Below, one piece after another: positions 25,080-34,298 of a stretch of 64,000 nt of DNA. The notes under the pieces are model-generated. The model was given only the letters and a program-made list of their open reading frames with translations. It did not search any database and was not told the origin of the DNA. Numbering within the stretch: position 1 is the stretch's first letter; each line of letters opens with the position of its first letter. The position numbers and the translations under genes were made by a program. This stretch comes from an uncultured Sphingobacteriales bacterium. GTDB lineage: Bacteria > Bacteroidota > Bacteroidia > Chitinophagales > Chitinophagaceae. Location: NCBI GenBank assembly GCA_937871285.1, contig CALMQS010000098.1, positions 1-64,000 on the forward strand, given 5' to 3'.

Positions 25080-26024
25080 ATGCAACACTTTATGTACGGG
25101 TATAAAACAATTTTTATTTTATTGTTGGCTGCCGGCAGCATACAATGCAAACCTTCAAAAAAAGCAATCAGCGATTCAACTGCATTTCCCGGAGAAATTG
25201 TTCACTTCGTTCCGTATAAAAGCAATCCTGTTTTTGCAGGCACCGGCGCCGGCACGTGGGATAGTCAGATTCGCGAAAGAGGGTATATACTCCGGGAAGA
25301 TAGTATCTACCATCTCTGGTACACTGGTTATGAAAATGGAAAGGATAAGGTTAAATACCTGGGGTACGCCTCTTCTCCTGATGGTTTTACCTGGACCAGG
25401 CATAAAGACAACCCGATTTATTCGTTAGACTGGGTAGAAGATATATTTGTGATGAAAGAAGACGACACCTATTATATGTTTGCCGAAGGAAGAGATGACA
25501 TTGCGCACCTGCTTACGTCTGCCGACAGGATTCACTGGACAGAACAGGGTCCGCTCGATATTCGTAAGGTAGATGGCGTGCCTATTCCAAAAGGTGCGTA
25601 TGGAACACCAACAGTATGGAAAGAAAACGGCACATGGTATTTGTTCTATGAGCGTGGCGATCTGGGCATCTGGCTTGCTGTTTCCAAAGACCTGAAGCAG
25701 TGGACCAATGTGCAGGATGACCCGGTGATAAAGATGGGACCTGAGCTATACGACCGGTTTGCCGTGGCAATGAACCAGGTAATAAAGTACAAGGGAAAAT
25801 ATTATGGTTATTATCATGCTTCCGCTTACGAAGACTGGCGGGAATGGTCAACCTGCGTGGCAGTGTCGGATGATTTAATACACTGGATAAAATATGAAAA
25901 GAACCCGATTATAGGTGATGATACCTCAAGTGGAATTGTGGTTAATGATGGTAAACGGTTCAGAATGTATACGATGCATCCGGATGTAAGAGTGTTTTTC
26001 CCTGCTAACGACAGCCTACCTTAA
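25080..26024 (+). CDS. GH43/GH32-like beta-propeller lipoprotein
   Basis: 314 residues with a lipoprotein signal ending at Cys23 (GSIQC). The body is a five-bladed propeller with repeated blade motifs: IYHLWYTGYENGKDKVKYLGYASSPDGFTW, DTYYMFAEGRDDIAHLLTSADRIHW, GTWYLFYERGDLGIWLAVSKDLKQW, KYYGYYHASA and CVAVSDDLIHW. This is the layout of GH43/GH130-related glycosidases and their inactive relatives. The expected site is the outer surface or periplasm. Catalytic acids cannot be assigned safely. A two-way terminator follows. Confidence 0.82.
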   Translation: MQHFMYGYKTIFILLLAAGSIQCKPSKKAISDSTAFPGEIVHFVPYKSNPVFAGTGAGTWDSQIRERGYILREDSIYHLWYTGYENGKDKVKYLGYASSPDGFTWTRHKDNPIYSLDWVEDIFVMKEDDTYYMFAEGRDDIAHLLTSADRIHWTEQGPLDIRKVDGVPIPKGAYGTPTVWKENGTWYLFYERGDLGIWLAVSKDLKQWTNVQDDPVIKMGPELYDRFAVAMNQVIKYKGKYYGYYHASAYEDWREWSTCVAVSDDLIHWIKYEKNPIIGDDTSSGIVVNDGKRFRMYTMHPDVRVFFPANDSLP

Positions 26025-26056
26025 CCGCTGGTAAGCAAATCATCGCACACAATAGA

Positions 26057-26092
26057 AAAGCCGGCAAGCCTAAATAAGTGGTTGCCGGCTTT
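26057..26092. terminator. Bidirectional terminator
   Basis: AAAGCCGGCAA (26057-26067) and TTGCCGGCTTT (26082-26092) are perfect 11-base arms around a 14-base loop. Each direction ends in a T-rich tract. It lies between the ends of two convergent genes. Confidence 0.88.
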
Positions 26093-26108
26093 AATTCGTG
26101 AATCCCAA

Positions 26109-26399
26109 TTAAATGGTAATAATGCTGTTGGTACCGCCGTAGATATTCGGCTTTTGCCCGTCGGCTTCAGATTCATTTACCCACTCCGTTTCGTTTATCC
26201 TGTATTTGAACTCGTGTTTTGAATCTTTAGGAAGATTTACTTCTGCACTGAAAGTTCCATCCTTTTTTTTGCTCATAATGATGGAGTTCTCCCAATCACT
26301 GTTCAATCCCAGTATTTCTACTGTTTCGGCGTTCTCAGGTTTAAAAGCGAACTTCACTTTGCAATAGTCCTTGGTCTTAAAATAGGTTTTCTGTACCAT
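26109..26399 (-). CDS. Isoamylase early-set (CBM48-like) protein
   Basis: 96 residues from ATG at 26399. A single immunoglobulin-like E-set/CBM48 domain: KVKFAFKPENAETVEILGLNSDW, GTFSAEVNLPKDSKHEFKYRINETEWVNE, PNIYGGTNSIITI. Such stand-alone domains bind alpha-glucans or regulate glycogen enzymes. There is no signal peptide, so it is cytosolic. The frame extends 16 codons further upstream, but without coding character. A -7 box lies 58 bases upstream. Confidence 0.9.
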   Translation of the reverse strand: MVQKTYFKTKDYCKVKFAFKPENAETVEILGLNSDWENSIIMSKKKDGTFSAEVNLPKDSKHEFKYRINETEWVNESEADGQKPNIYGGTNSIITI

Positions 26400-26457
26400 G
26401 TTTTTTCTTTTAAATGTTGGTTTGTAAATAAAATCAAATGGCTGCAAAGCAATGGTG

Positions 26458-26465
26458 CAAAGGTA
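26458..26465 (-). promoter_or_regulatory. -7 box of the CBM48-like gene
   Basis: On the minus strand this reads TACCTTTG, an exact TAnnTTTG match, 58 bases upstream of the ATG. Confidence 0.45.
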
Positions 26466-26888
26466 AACACCTTTAGTTGCCTTTAATACAAGGAAATGTA
26501 AAAAGTAACCTTTTAGTTCGGAATGCTTTTTTTCACATACATGTGCATAAATAATTTATATCAGAAACATGCCGGAATAATAATATGCATAGGCTTAAAT
26601 GAAAAATATTATAAGTTGATGATTATTAATATTATATGATAATTAATTAATATTATTTTTAAAATTAAAGGACAAGGATCCTGAATTTTCGTATAGCATT
26701 TATTTAACATTTTGGTAAATTACTCTCAATCAAGCTGTTGGTATTAATTTTTCATTTTTTATTGATATGAAATCAGTGCTGCTGTAATTCAGCCGAAATA
26801 AAAATCCCGCTGTTCACGTTATCTGAAGATTGCTGAACAGGCACAAGTTCATATAACCTTTCAGCACATTCCTTTCATTTTTAATACT
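26466..26888. other. AT-rich divergent intergenic region
   Basis: No gene is seen. The stretch 26,590-26,680 is almost pure A/T, with repeated ATTAATATTAT text. It separates two divergent genes and presumably holds the promoter of the 26,889 lipoprotein gene, but I found no exact TAnnTTTG match on the plus strand. Confidence 0.5.
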
Positions 26889-27815
26889 ATGTTTATGAAA
26901 CAGAACAGGTGGTTTCTCCGGGTGCTTTCATTTGCTTTATTGCTCAGCTTTATTGCTTGTAAAAAAGATAATCATTCCGCTACGGAAAAAGATGATCCGG
27001 AAGTTTCTGTTCACTCTGATGACGAATTGTTCTTTACTTCGGAAATTGACGGTGTATTTTATGACGCTAATCTGTTATTAGAAGCCGGTTCTGTTAGCGC
27101 CCGCCACCAGGACAATATTATTTGTGACGCTACTATAGCGGTTGACCAGCTCAGCAATCCGCAAACGATTACGATTACCTACGATGGTGCCGGTTGCATA
27201 GGAACCCGCAGCCGGGAAGGTGTTGTAGTACTTTCTGCTCCACAGGGTATGCAATGGAAAAATGCCGGGGCTGCAGTTAAGGTTGAATTTAAAGATCTTA
27301 AAATTACACGCAAAAGCGATAAAAAAAGCATTGCAATTAATGGTGAGCAAACCTATACCAATACCAGCGGGGGATTGCTGCTAAAGCTGGCCACCCTGGA
27401 ATCAATTACCCATACCGTAACCAGCAGCGGCTTATCGGTTACCTTTAATAATGGCTCAAAACGTAACTGGCAGGTGGCGCAGCAACGGGTATTTACGTAT
27501 GATAATGGTATCGTAGTTGCAGTTTCGGGAACACATGCTGAAGGCAACAACACCCAGGTTGCCGTTTGGGGAACCAATCGTTTTGGCGCCGCATTTACCA
27601 GCGCCATCACCGATCCTTTGGTGATCCGCCAGGATTGTAACTTCCGGCTAACCGGCGGAGCGGTAAAACATACGGTTGGCTCAGCTACCGCTACAGCCGT
27701 ATTTGGACTGGATGCCAGCGGCAACCCGGTTTCATGCCCTTCGGGAAATTACTATTACAAATTAGTGTGGACTGGTCCGAATGGGAACAGCATTACCGCG
27801 ATGGTGGCGTATTAA
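26889..27815 (+). CDS. Hypothetical lipoprotein
   Basis: 308 residues; the start could be ATG at 26889 or 26895. The lipoprotein signal ends at Cys24 (LSFIAC), followed by Lys-Lys-Asp-Asn as in many Bacteroidota lipoproteins. The mature part is beta-rich with many Thr/Ser and a NICDATIAVDQLSNPQTITITYDGAGC segment. I do not recognise the family. It is probably at the outer membrane. The gene is followed by almost 900 bases of repeats. Confidence 0.82.
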   Translation: MFMKQNRWFLRVLSFALLLSFIACKKDNHSATEKDDPEVSVHSDDELFFTSEIDGVFYDANLLLEAGSVSARHQDNIICDATIAVDQLSNPQTITITYDGAGCIGTRSREGVVVLSAPQGMQWKNAGAAVKVEFKDLKITRKSDKKSIAINGEQTYTNTSGGLLLKLATLESITHTVTSSGLSVTFNNGSKRNWQVAQQRVFTYDNGIVVAVSGTHAEGNNTQVAVWGTNRFGAAFTSAITDPLVIRQDCNFRLTGGAVKHTVGSATATAVFGLDASGNPVSCPSGNYYYKLVWTGPNGNSITAMVAY

Positions 27816-27861
27816 GCGGTATCAGCAGGGGCGATGGGGTAGAAGAGTACAGTGTGTTGGA

Positions 27862-27920
27862 AGTTTCAGGTTTCAGGGTGCAGGTTTCAGGGTGCAGGTT
27901 TCAGGGTGTAGGGTGCAGGG
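27862..27920. repeat. Tandem 'caggtttcagggtg' copies
   Basis: About four copies of a 13-14-base unit, head to tail, belonging to the same family as 6309-6383. Confidence 0.8.
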
Positions 27921-28150
27921 CAGGTTCGGTGCGCATAAGTTGTTCTAACTTCCAGCATTTGTTCGCGCCTTGCAAAGACGGTACTTATAAACGTCATTAA
28001 CGGTAGGGCGCAGGTTACAAGTTGCAGGTTGCAGGGTGTGTAGCTGCAGCGATAGGATAAATACTCCTTTTCTGCCGATAGCTTCCTGATAGCCTTCTTC
28101 GGATTTCCCAGTTTGTGGTTTATCGTTTGTAGTTTATGGTTGCATTTCGC

Positions 28151-28537
28151 TTCGGATTTCGAAATTCCGGCTTCGGATTTGCATTTTATTTGGTTCCTGT
28201 TATTTGTGTTTTGGTGCTTTGTATTTCTTTATGGTTGCAAGTCGCAAGGTACAGGTTACAGGGGGGCGCCCCTTCGGATTTCGGATTTCGAAATTCCGAC
28301 TTCGGATTTGTATTTTATTTGGTTCCTGTTATTTGTGTTTTGGTGCTTTGTATTTCTTTATGGTTGCAAGTCGCAAGGTACAGGTTACAGGGGGGCGCCC
28401 CTTCGGATTTCGGATTTCGAAATTCCGACTTCGGATTTGTATTTTATTTGGTTCCTGTTATTTGTGTTTTGGTGCTTTGTATTTCTTTATGGTTGCAAGT
28501 CGCAAGGTACAGGTTACAGGGGCGCCCTCCTTGGATT
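28151..28537. repeat. Three tandem copies of a 129-bp unit
   Basis: The landmark GGTTCCTG occurs at 28192, 28321 and 28450, giving an exact period of 129 in both steps. Copies 2 and 3 are almost identical; copy 1 has a few changes (ccggc/ccgac, gcattt/tattt). The unit itself is assembled from text found singly in other gaps (ggatttcgaaattcc, ttggtgctttgtatt, caggttacagg). Confidence 0.92.
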
Positions 28538-28692
28538 TCGGATTTTCTTCTTCGGATTTGATATTTGAATTTTATCCGCCCCGGCGGACAGGCCTGCCTG
28601 CCGGTAGGCAAGTTTGGTTCTTGTGATTTGGTTCTTGTTATTTATTTCTGTCCTTTCCATATTACCTTCGCTGCAAATAACATCCGGGGCTT

Positions 28693-29574
28693 ATGTTACA
28701 CGCTTCCCTGCTTGAACATTTACAACAGCGGTTCACCGATTTTTTTTCTTCTTCCACATTCATACATCAATACAAAGTTGTACACGGAGGAGACATCAAC
28801 CGGTGCTTCATGCTCGAAACAAGTAAAGGCAGTTTTTTTATTAAGGTAAATGCTGCTTTGTTTGGACTGGACATGTTTGAAAAAGAAGCAAGGGGTTTAA
28901 TACAGCTTGCAGATACCGGCGCCATAAAAGTACCGCGGCCGCTCTTTGACGGGAAGTTCAACCAGCAAATATTCCTGGTGATAGAATACATAGACCCCGG
29001 ACAACCTGCTTCCGGTTTTTGGGAAAGCTTCGGCAGAAGCCTGGCACAGCTCCATTATAACAGGGCAGTGCAGTTCGGACTGGATTATAACAATTATATA
29101 GGTAAGCTAACACAGTGTAACAGGCAGCATAACAGTTGGAGTAATTTTTATGCTGAAGAAAGAATACTTCCCTTAGTTCGCAAAGCACATGAAAAAGGCA
29201 TGCTTGAGCCGGGGCATGTAGCGGCTGCAGAACATATCTGCAGCAAGCTGCATACTATTTTCCCGGAAGAGCAGCCTTCATTATTGCACGGCGATTTGTG
29301 GAACGGAAATTTTATTGCCGGCACTAACGGAGAAGCAGCGATATTTGATCCCGCCATATATTTCGGGCACAGGGAAATGGATATTGCCATGACCCTGCTT
29401 TTTGGAGGATTTGATACCCTGTTTTATGAAGCGTATGAACATCACTTTGCATTGCAGCCCAGCTGGCAGCAGCGTGTGGCGTTATGCCAGTTGTACCCGC
29501 TTTTGGTGCATTTATTATTGTTCGGCGGAAGCTACAGGGAAAAGGTGATTGAAACGCTCAATCAATACAAATAA
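28693..29574 (+). CDS. Fructosamine kinase family protein
   Basis: 293 residues, the normal length. APH/fructosamine-3-kinase fold: VHGGDINRCFMLETSKGSFFIKVN (ATP-binding Lys), LLHGDLWNGNFI (catalytic Asp and Asn) and AAIFDPAIYFGHREMDIAM (metal-binding Asp). It phosphorylates protein- or amino-acid-linked ketosamines so that they fall off (deglycation), in the cytosol. It stands alone, with the repeat region upstream. Confidence 0.95.
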   Translation: MLHASLLEHLQQRFTDFFSSSTFIHQYKVVHGGDINRCFMLETSKGSFFIKVNAALFGLDMFEKEARGLIQLADTGAIKVPRPLFDGKFNQQIFLVIEYIDPGQPASGFWESFGRSLAQLHYNRAVQFGLDYNNYIGKLTQCNRQHNSWSNFYAEERILPLVRKAHEKGMLEPGHVAAAEHICSKLHTIFPEEQPSLLHGDLWNGNFIAGTNGEAAIFDPAIYFGHREMDIAMTLLFGGFDTLFYEAYEHHFALQPSWQQRVALCQLYPLLVHLLLFGGSYREKVIETLNQYK

Positions 29575-29585
29575 CAGATTTGCGC

Positions 29586-29972
29586 TCACTCTCTTACATC
29601 AAACCATACTTTTTCACTGTTGTTCCAGGCGCCATTATAATTGATGGTTAATTCCTCGTTCCGGTGAACAGCTCTTACCGTTTTAATACACATGGTATCC
29701 TCATCATAATCCATGAAATATTCGCAGTTAGCCTCGTAGGAGTGATTGTATACCGGGATGTAGCCGAGCGCCATACAGCACTGATCCTTATTTTTACCCC
29801 ATACAAAAATATAATCATGTAAAAGGGTTTGATCCAGCAGTTTTCTTTCACCGGCGTTCATTACAATCACCGGCGATATTTCAATAATCGTTTCCGCTGC
29901 GATTTTTTTGCGGGTAAAAACGCCCCGTCCTTTATCTTTGGTGTTGTCTATATACAGGTACTCAGAAAGCAT
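29586..29972 (-). CDS. SET domain protein-lysine methyltransferase-like
   Basis: 128 residues from ATG at 29972 (the frame opens 10 codons earlier, at 30002). It is essentially a bare SET domain: DKGRGVFTRKKIAAETIIEISPV (SAM-binding GxG start), NHSYEANCEYF (NHS motif) and RNEELTINYNGAWN (the ELTxxY/F motif). It could methylate a lysine on a ribosomal or other protein; the target is unknown. It is convergent with the fructosamine kinase gene and divergent from mgtE. Confidence 0.87.
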   Translation of the reverse strand: MLSEYLYIDNTKDKGRGVFTRKKIAAETIIEISPVIVMNAGERKLLDQTLLHDYIFVWGKNKDQCCMALGYIPVYNHSYEANCEYFMDYDEDTMCIKTVRAVHRNEELTINYNGAWNNSEKVWFDVRE

Positions 29973-30030
29973 ATCGTGCAAAGAAATAGATGAGTTTAAC
30001 ACGGAATGGAATGGTGGTCAAAGCTATTTC

Positions 30031-30038
30031 TAATTTTG
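30031..30038 (+). promoter_or_regulatory. -7 box of mgtE
   Basis: TAATTTTG matches TAnnTTTG and ends 19 bases before the ATG at 30058. Confidence 0.5.
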
Positions 30039-30057
30039 CAACATCAAAATAAAAATT

Positions 30058-31449
30058 ATGCCCTTCGAACAGGAAGCGATTTCATTGCAGGACCAGTTTG
30101 ACGAAGCTATTGCTTCCAATGATAAATTGATCATACAGGATTTCCTGAATAACCAGAACATCAGCGATGTGGCACAACTGATCAGTGACAATGAAGATTA
30201 TGAAACCCAGATCATATCCATTCTTTCGCCTCACCGTGCCGCAAGCACCTTTAAAATATTAGATGTACCCGAGCAAAAAAGGATCATCAAATCATTATCT
30301 CCCCTTAAAACCGCCGAATTGCTGAATGAGCTGCCGGCGGATGACCGTACCGCGTTCCTTGAAGAGATGCCTACCGGCGCTGTAAGGGAACTCATTAAGC
30401 TGCTTGATCCGGAAGAAAGAAAAATAACCCTGGCGTTGCTGGGTTATCCTGAAGGATCTGTTGGCCGCCTAATGATACCGGATTATATAGCCGTGCACGA
30501 AGACTGGACGGTGGAGGAAGTATTGCATGAGATCAGAACAGAAGGCAAAAATATAGAAACGATTGACGTTATTTATGTGATCAATGAAAAAGGTGCATTT
30601 GTAGATGATATCCGTATACGGGAGATCATCCTGGCCAGTCCGGATACTATCCTTGCCGACATTATTGACCGCCGGTTCATTGCGCTGAACGTGCACGACA
30701 ACCAGGAAGAAGCCAATAATATATTTAAAATGAACAACAGGGTAGCCCTTCCCGTTGTAGACGATAATAATATATTGCTGGGTATAATAACCATTGATGA
30801 TGTGCTTTGGGTTGCCAACGAAGAATTTACGGAGAACATCCAAAAAATAGGCGGTACAGAGGCATTGGATGAACCCTACCTGGAGATGCCCCTGTTTAAA
30901 CTTTTTCGTAAAAGAGCAGGATGGCTGGTCATTCTTTTTTTGGGTGAAATGTTAACAGCTACCGCCATGAGCTATTTTGAAGATGAGATTACCAAAGCTA
31001 TTGTACTGGCGCTGTTTGTGCCGCTTATCATTTCAAGCGGGGGCAACAGCGGCTCACAGGCCTCTACTTTAATTATACAGGCCATGGCCATGGGTGAAGT
31101 ATATATTTCCGACTGGTTGCGGGTATTGAAAAGAGAGATACTATCAGGACTGATGCTGGGTACGGTTCTGGGATTAATTGGTTTTATGCGGGTAGAGCTA
31201 TGGTCGCATATTTTTCCGGAGGTATATGGCGTGCATTCCTTTTTTATAGCGCTTACTGTAGGGTTTTCTTTAATTGGCGTGGTGCTGTGGGGAACGCTCA
31301 GCGGTTCCATGCTGCCGCTTTTGCTTAAAAAGCTGGGCGCCGACCCTGCTGCATCATCCGCTCCTTTTGTGGCTACCCTGGTAGATGTTACAGGATTGGT
31401 GATTTATTTTTCCGTGGCGTATATCTTCCTGCAGGGTATTTTGCTTTAA
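30058..31449 (+). CDS. mgtE: Magnesium transporter MgtE
   Basis: 463 residues, full length. The N-terminal MgtE_N domain (about 30-135; ELLNELPADDRTAFLEEMP), two CBS domains (about 138-262; GRLMIPDYIAVHEDWTVEEVL, NNRVALPVVDDNNILLGIITIDDV) and a five-helix membrane domain (about 280-463) with the ISSGGNSGSQASTLIIQAMA selectivity-region signature. It is an inner-membrane, Mg2+-gated channel for Mg2+ uptake. The S9 peptidase gene begins 16 bases after the stop, so the two are likely co-transcribed. Confidence 0.97.
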   Translation: MPFEQEAISLQDQFDEAIASNDKLIIQDFLNNQNISDVAQLISDNEDYETQIISILSPHRAASTFKILDVPEQKRIIKSLSPLKTAELLNELPADDRTAFLEEMPTGAVRELIKLLDPEERKITLALLGYPEGSVGRLMIPDYIAVHEDWTVEEVLHEIRTEGKNIETIDVIYVINEKGAFVDDIRIREIILASPDTILADIIDRRFIALNVHDNQEEANNIFKMNNRVALPVVDDNNILLGIITIDDVLWVANEEFTENIQKIGGTEALDEPYLEMPLFKLFRKRAGWLVILFLGEMLTATAMSYFEDEITKAIVLALFVPLIISSGGNSGSQASTLIIQAMAMGEVYISDWLRVLKREILSGLMLGTVLGLIGFMRVELWSHIFPEVYGVHSFFIALTVGFSLIGVVLWGTLSGSMLPLLLKKLGADPAASSAPFVATLVDVTGLVIYFSVAYIFLQGILL

Positions 31450-31465
31450 AATAAAAACAGCATTC

Positions 31466-33838
31466 ATGAAAAAAATCAGCATTTCCTTCCTGGCGCTGTT
31501 GATGGGTTCTTTTGTTTTTGCCCAATCGCTGGCGCCCCTGACTGTTGAAAAAATTATGAGAGATCCCAAATGGATAGGAGCTTCTCCCTCAAACCCGTTG
31601 TGGAGCGCCGATGGAAAAACGCTGTATTTTAACTGGAACCCCGATATGGCTCCGGCAGATTCATTGTACTATATCACCAGCCATAATACAATACCCAAAA
31701 AAGTACCTTCATTTCAAAAAGAAGACATCGTATACGCCCGTGACATTACGTTTAATGCCGCAAAAACCGCGTATGTATATGCCAAAGAAGGTGATGTATT
31801 TATAAGCGATAGTAAAACCGGCAAAATAAAACGCATTACGCAAACAGCAGAAGTGGAATCGGCGCCCGGCTTTTCATTTAACGATACCAAAGTAGTATAC
31901 TGCCTTAACTATAATTTATATGCGTGGGATATCGCAAATGGTGAAATTATCCAGCTAACTGCCTTTCAAAAAGGTGACGATCCGCTGGCAAACGAAAAAA
32001 GTAAAAAACCAAACAGCCAGGAAGAATGGCTGAAAGAAGATCAGTTAAACCGGATAGCGGTGCTGAAGGAGAGAAAGGAAAAAAAAGATGCAACAGACGC
32101 GTATGCCAAAAGTTTGCCTGAAACAAAAAAGCTGCGCATTATTTACACCGGCAGCAAAAGTGTGCGTGATCTTCAAATCAGCCCCGGCGGCCGCTTTGTA
32201 AGCTATATCCTGCTTAAGGAGGCAACCGGCGCCCGGCATACCATCATCCCCAGTTATGTTACCGAGAGCGGCTTTACCGAAGATATTAGTGGACGAACCA
32301 AGGTAGGAGCTCCTTTTGAATCGGCCGAATTGTTTGTTTTTGACAGGGAAAGAGATACTGTAATTGCAGTTACAACGGAAGCTATACCCGGTATACGCGA
32401 TTTGCCGGGCTATGTAAATGATTATCCTGAATTGTTAAAGAAAAAAAAGCAGGAAAATGCAGTCAGGGAGGTTAGCATAGCTAAGGTTACCTGGTCGCCC
32501 AAAGATAATTTTGCCGTGGTTGATATAGATGCGCGGGACAACAAAGACAGGTGGCTGATGAAATTAGATGCGGTTACCGGGAAACTGTCGTTATTAGACC
32601 GGCAACGCGATGAAGCCTGGGTGGGAGGGCCGGGGATCAATAGCGGTAATACCGGGTGGATCGGTGAAAACCTGTTTTGGTTTCAATCGGAAGCTACCGG
32701 CTATTCGCATATTTACACCGTAAATGTTGCTACCGGCCAAAAAACAGCCCTTACTTCCGGTCAGTACGAAGTGCAGCAATGCCGGCTATCCGGCGATAAT
32801 AAATATTTTTTTATCACCACTAATGAAACGCATCCGGGCGAACAGCAGTTATATCGTTTACCCGTAACCGGTGGTAAAGCAGCGCGTATCACCACCATGA
32901 CAGGCGCTAACCAGGCAGTGCTTTCGCCCGGCGAAAAACAGGTAGCCATATTGTATTCTTATTCCAATAAGCCATGGGAATTATATTTGCAGGACAACAG
33001 GCCGGGCGGAAAAACAGTACAGCTTACCTTTAAGGCGCAAAGTGAAGCTTTTAAATCTTATCCCTGGCGCGACCCGGAGTTCGTAAGCATTACTGCAAGC
33101 GACGGAAAGCAGGTGCCGGCAAGACTATACCGCCCGGCAAACCCGCATCCATCTAAACCCGCGGTAATATTCGTACATGGGGCGGGCTACCTGCAAAATG
33201 CGCATAAATGGTGGAGTAGTTATTTCCGTGAATACCTGTTTCATAACCTGCTGGCCGACAACGGCTATTATGTGCTGGATATGGATTACAGGGCCAGTGC
33301 CGGGTATGGCCGCAACTGGCGTACAGGCATATACCGCCACATGGGAGGAAAGGATTTAACGGATAATATAGACGGCGCAAAATATCTGATTGAAAAATGC
33401 GGTGTTAACCCTAAGCATATAGGCATATACGGAGGTTCCTATGGCGGCTTCATCACCCTTATGGCATTGTTTACTTCTCCCGGCACATTTGCGGCCGGTG
33501 CCGCATTACGCCCGGTAACCGACTGGGCGCATTACAATCATGGTTATACTTCCAATATTTTAAATACACCTGCGGAAGACAGTATCGCCTACCGCAAAAG
33601 CTCGCCTATATATTTTGCAGAAGGCCTGCAGGATCATTTGCTGATTTGCCATGGCGTGGTAGATGTTAACGTGCATTTCCAGGATGTGGTGCGGTTGAAT
33701 CAGCGTTTGATAGAACTGGGTAAGAATAACTGGGAGGTAGCATTATACCCTGTGGAAGATCATGGCTTCGTGGAATCATCAAGCTGGACGGATGAGTATA
33801 AACGCATATTTAAGCTATTTGAAGAAGTGCTGAAGTGA
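31466..33838 (+). CDS. S9 family (DPP IV-like) serine peptidase
   Basis: 790 residues with a signal peptide (about 1-19, ending SFVFAQ). A DPP IV N-terminal beta-propeller (about 30-530) is followed by a prolyl-oligopeptidase catalytic domain. The triad reads Ser658 (GGSYGG), Asp733 (VVDVNVHFQD) and His766 (EDHGFVE). It cleaves dipeptides, often after Pro or Ala, in the periplasm. It overlaps by one base (TGATG) a truncated methyltransferase fragment. Confidence 0.95.
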   Translation: MKKISISFLALLMGSFVFAQSLAPLTVEKIMRDPKWIGASPSNPLWSADGKTLYFNWNPDMAPADSLYYITSHNTIPKKVPSFQKEDIVYARDITFNAAKTAYVYAKEGDVFISDSKTGKIKRITQTAEVESAPGFSFNDTKVVYCLNYNLYAWDIANGEIIQLTAFQKGDDPLANEKSKKPNSQEEWLKEDQLNRIAVLKERKEKKDATDAYAKSLPETKKLRIIYTGSKSVRDLQISPGGRFVSYILLKEATGARHTIIPSYVTESGFTEDISGRTKVGAPFESAELFVFDRERDTVIAVTTEAIPGIRDLPGYVNDYPELLKKKKQENAVREVSIAKVTWSPKDNFAVVDIDARDNKDRWLMKLDAVTGKLSLLDRQRDEAWVGGPGINSGNTGWIGENLFWFQSEATGYSHIYTVNVATGQKTALTSGQYEVQQCRLSGDNKYFFITTNETHPGEQQLYRLPVTGGKAARITTMTGANQAVLSPGEKQVAILYSYSNKPWELYLQDNRPGGKTVQLTFKAQSEAFKSYPWRDPEFVSITASDGKQVPARLYRPANPHPSKPAVIFVHGAGYLQNAHKWWSSYFREYLFHNLLADNGYYVLDMDYRASAGYGRNWRTGIYRHMGGKDLTDNIDGAKYLIEKCGVNPKHIGIYGGSYGGFITLMALFTSPGTFAAGAALRPVTDWAHYNHGYTSNILNTPAEDSIAYRKSSPIYFAEGLQDHLLICHGVVDVNVHFQDVVRLNQRLIELGKNNWEVALYPVEDHGFVESSSWTDEYKRIFKLFEEVLK

Positions 33839-34143
33839 TGCTGAGAATGTTCCCGGTAATTGTTAAATTAGATATTGAAGGTCACGAATACCCCGTTATT
33901 GCATCTTTAAAAAAAAGCATTCCCGTAATTTCCTTCGAAACCCACTTTCCATCCTTTTATAATGAAACGCAACGATGCATGTTTCATTTGATTCGCCTGG
34001 CAGGCCGGGAACATATATTATTCAATGCAACAACAGACGACTGTTCATTGGTTTTTGAACAGTATACTGCTACGGACAGATTTAGCGACTGGTTATTCAT
34101 GGAACAACCTTCTTACTGTACAATATTTTGCAAAAGTGGTTAA
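33838..34143 (+). pseudogene. Truncated FkbM-type methyltransferase
   Basis: 101 residues from ATG at 33838. The start KLDIEGHEYPVIASL and the following PVISFETHFP match the second half of FkbM methyltransferases (the VDIEGxE motif). The first half, with the SAM-binding DVGANxG motif, is missing. The ATG overlaps the S9 peptidase stop (TGATG), so the fragment looks as if the peptidase gene end was joined to the middle of an old fkbM gene. It may still be translated by coupling. The C-terminus (FSDWLFMEQPSYCTIFCKS) appears intact. Confidence 0.6.
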
Positions 34144-34298
34144 ACTGTTATTACCCTGTTGCAAATGCCGGAAAATATGCAAAGTGAAAATTTGGGATGC
34201 ACTCATACAAATTTGGTAATATTTTTTTATAATATTGCGCAATCGTTTGCGTTCAATAATGTAATTATCAATTAAATAAAATATACAAAATATTTACA

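Larger units (their letters stand above)
27816..28692. other. Repeat-filled intergenic region
   Basis: No gene is supported. In order it holds: 'caggtttcagggtg' tandem copies (27862-27920), a unique stretch (27925-28005), another copy of the same family (28010-28040), a 3 x 129-bp array (28151-28537), and then tccgccccggcgga with TGCCTGCCGGTAGGCA (28574-28612). Three overlapping plus-strand open frames cross the array because its period, 129, is divisible by three; they look non-coding. Confidence 0.75.

Noticed and set aside
28113..28626. Three overlapping open frames of about 140-150 codons on the plus strand
   Set aside because: They are produced by the 129-bp tandem array, whose period is divisible by three. 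Their text matches intergenic repeats elsewhere and no protein family is visible.
34144..34298. glmS ribozyme upstream of glmS
   Set aside because: The leader is short and AT-rich with no recognisable ribozyme core; this ribozyme class is typical of Firmicutes.
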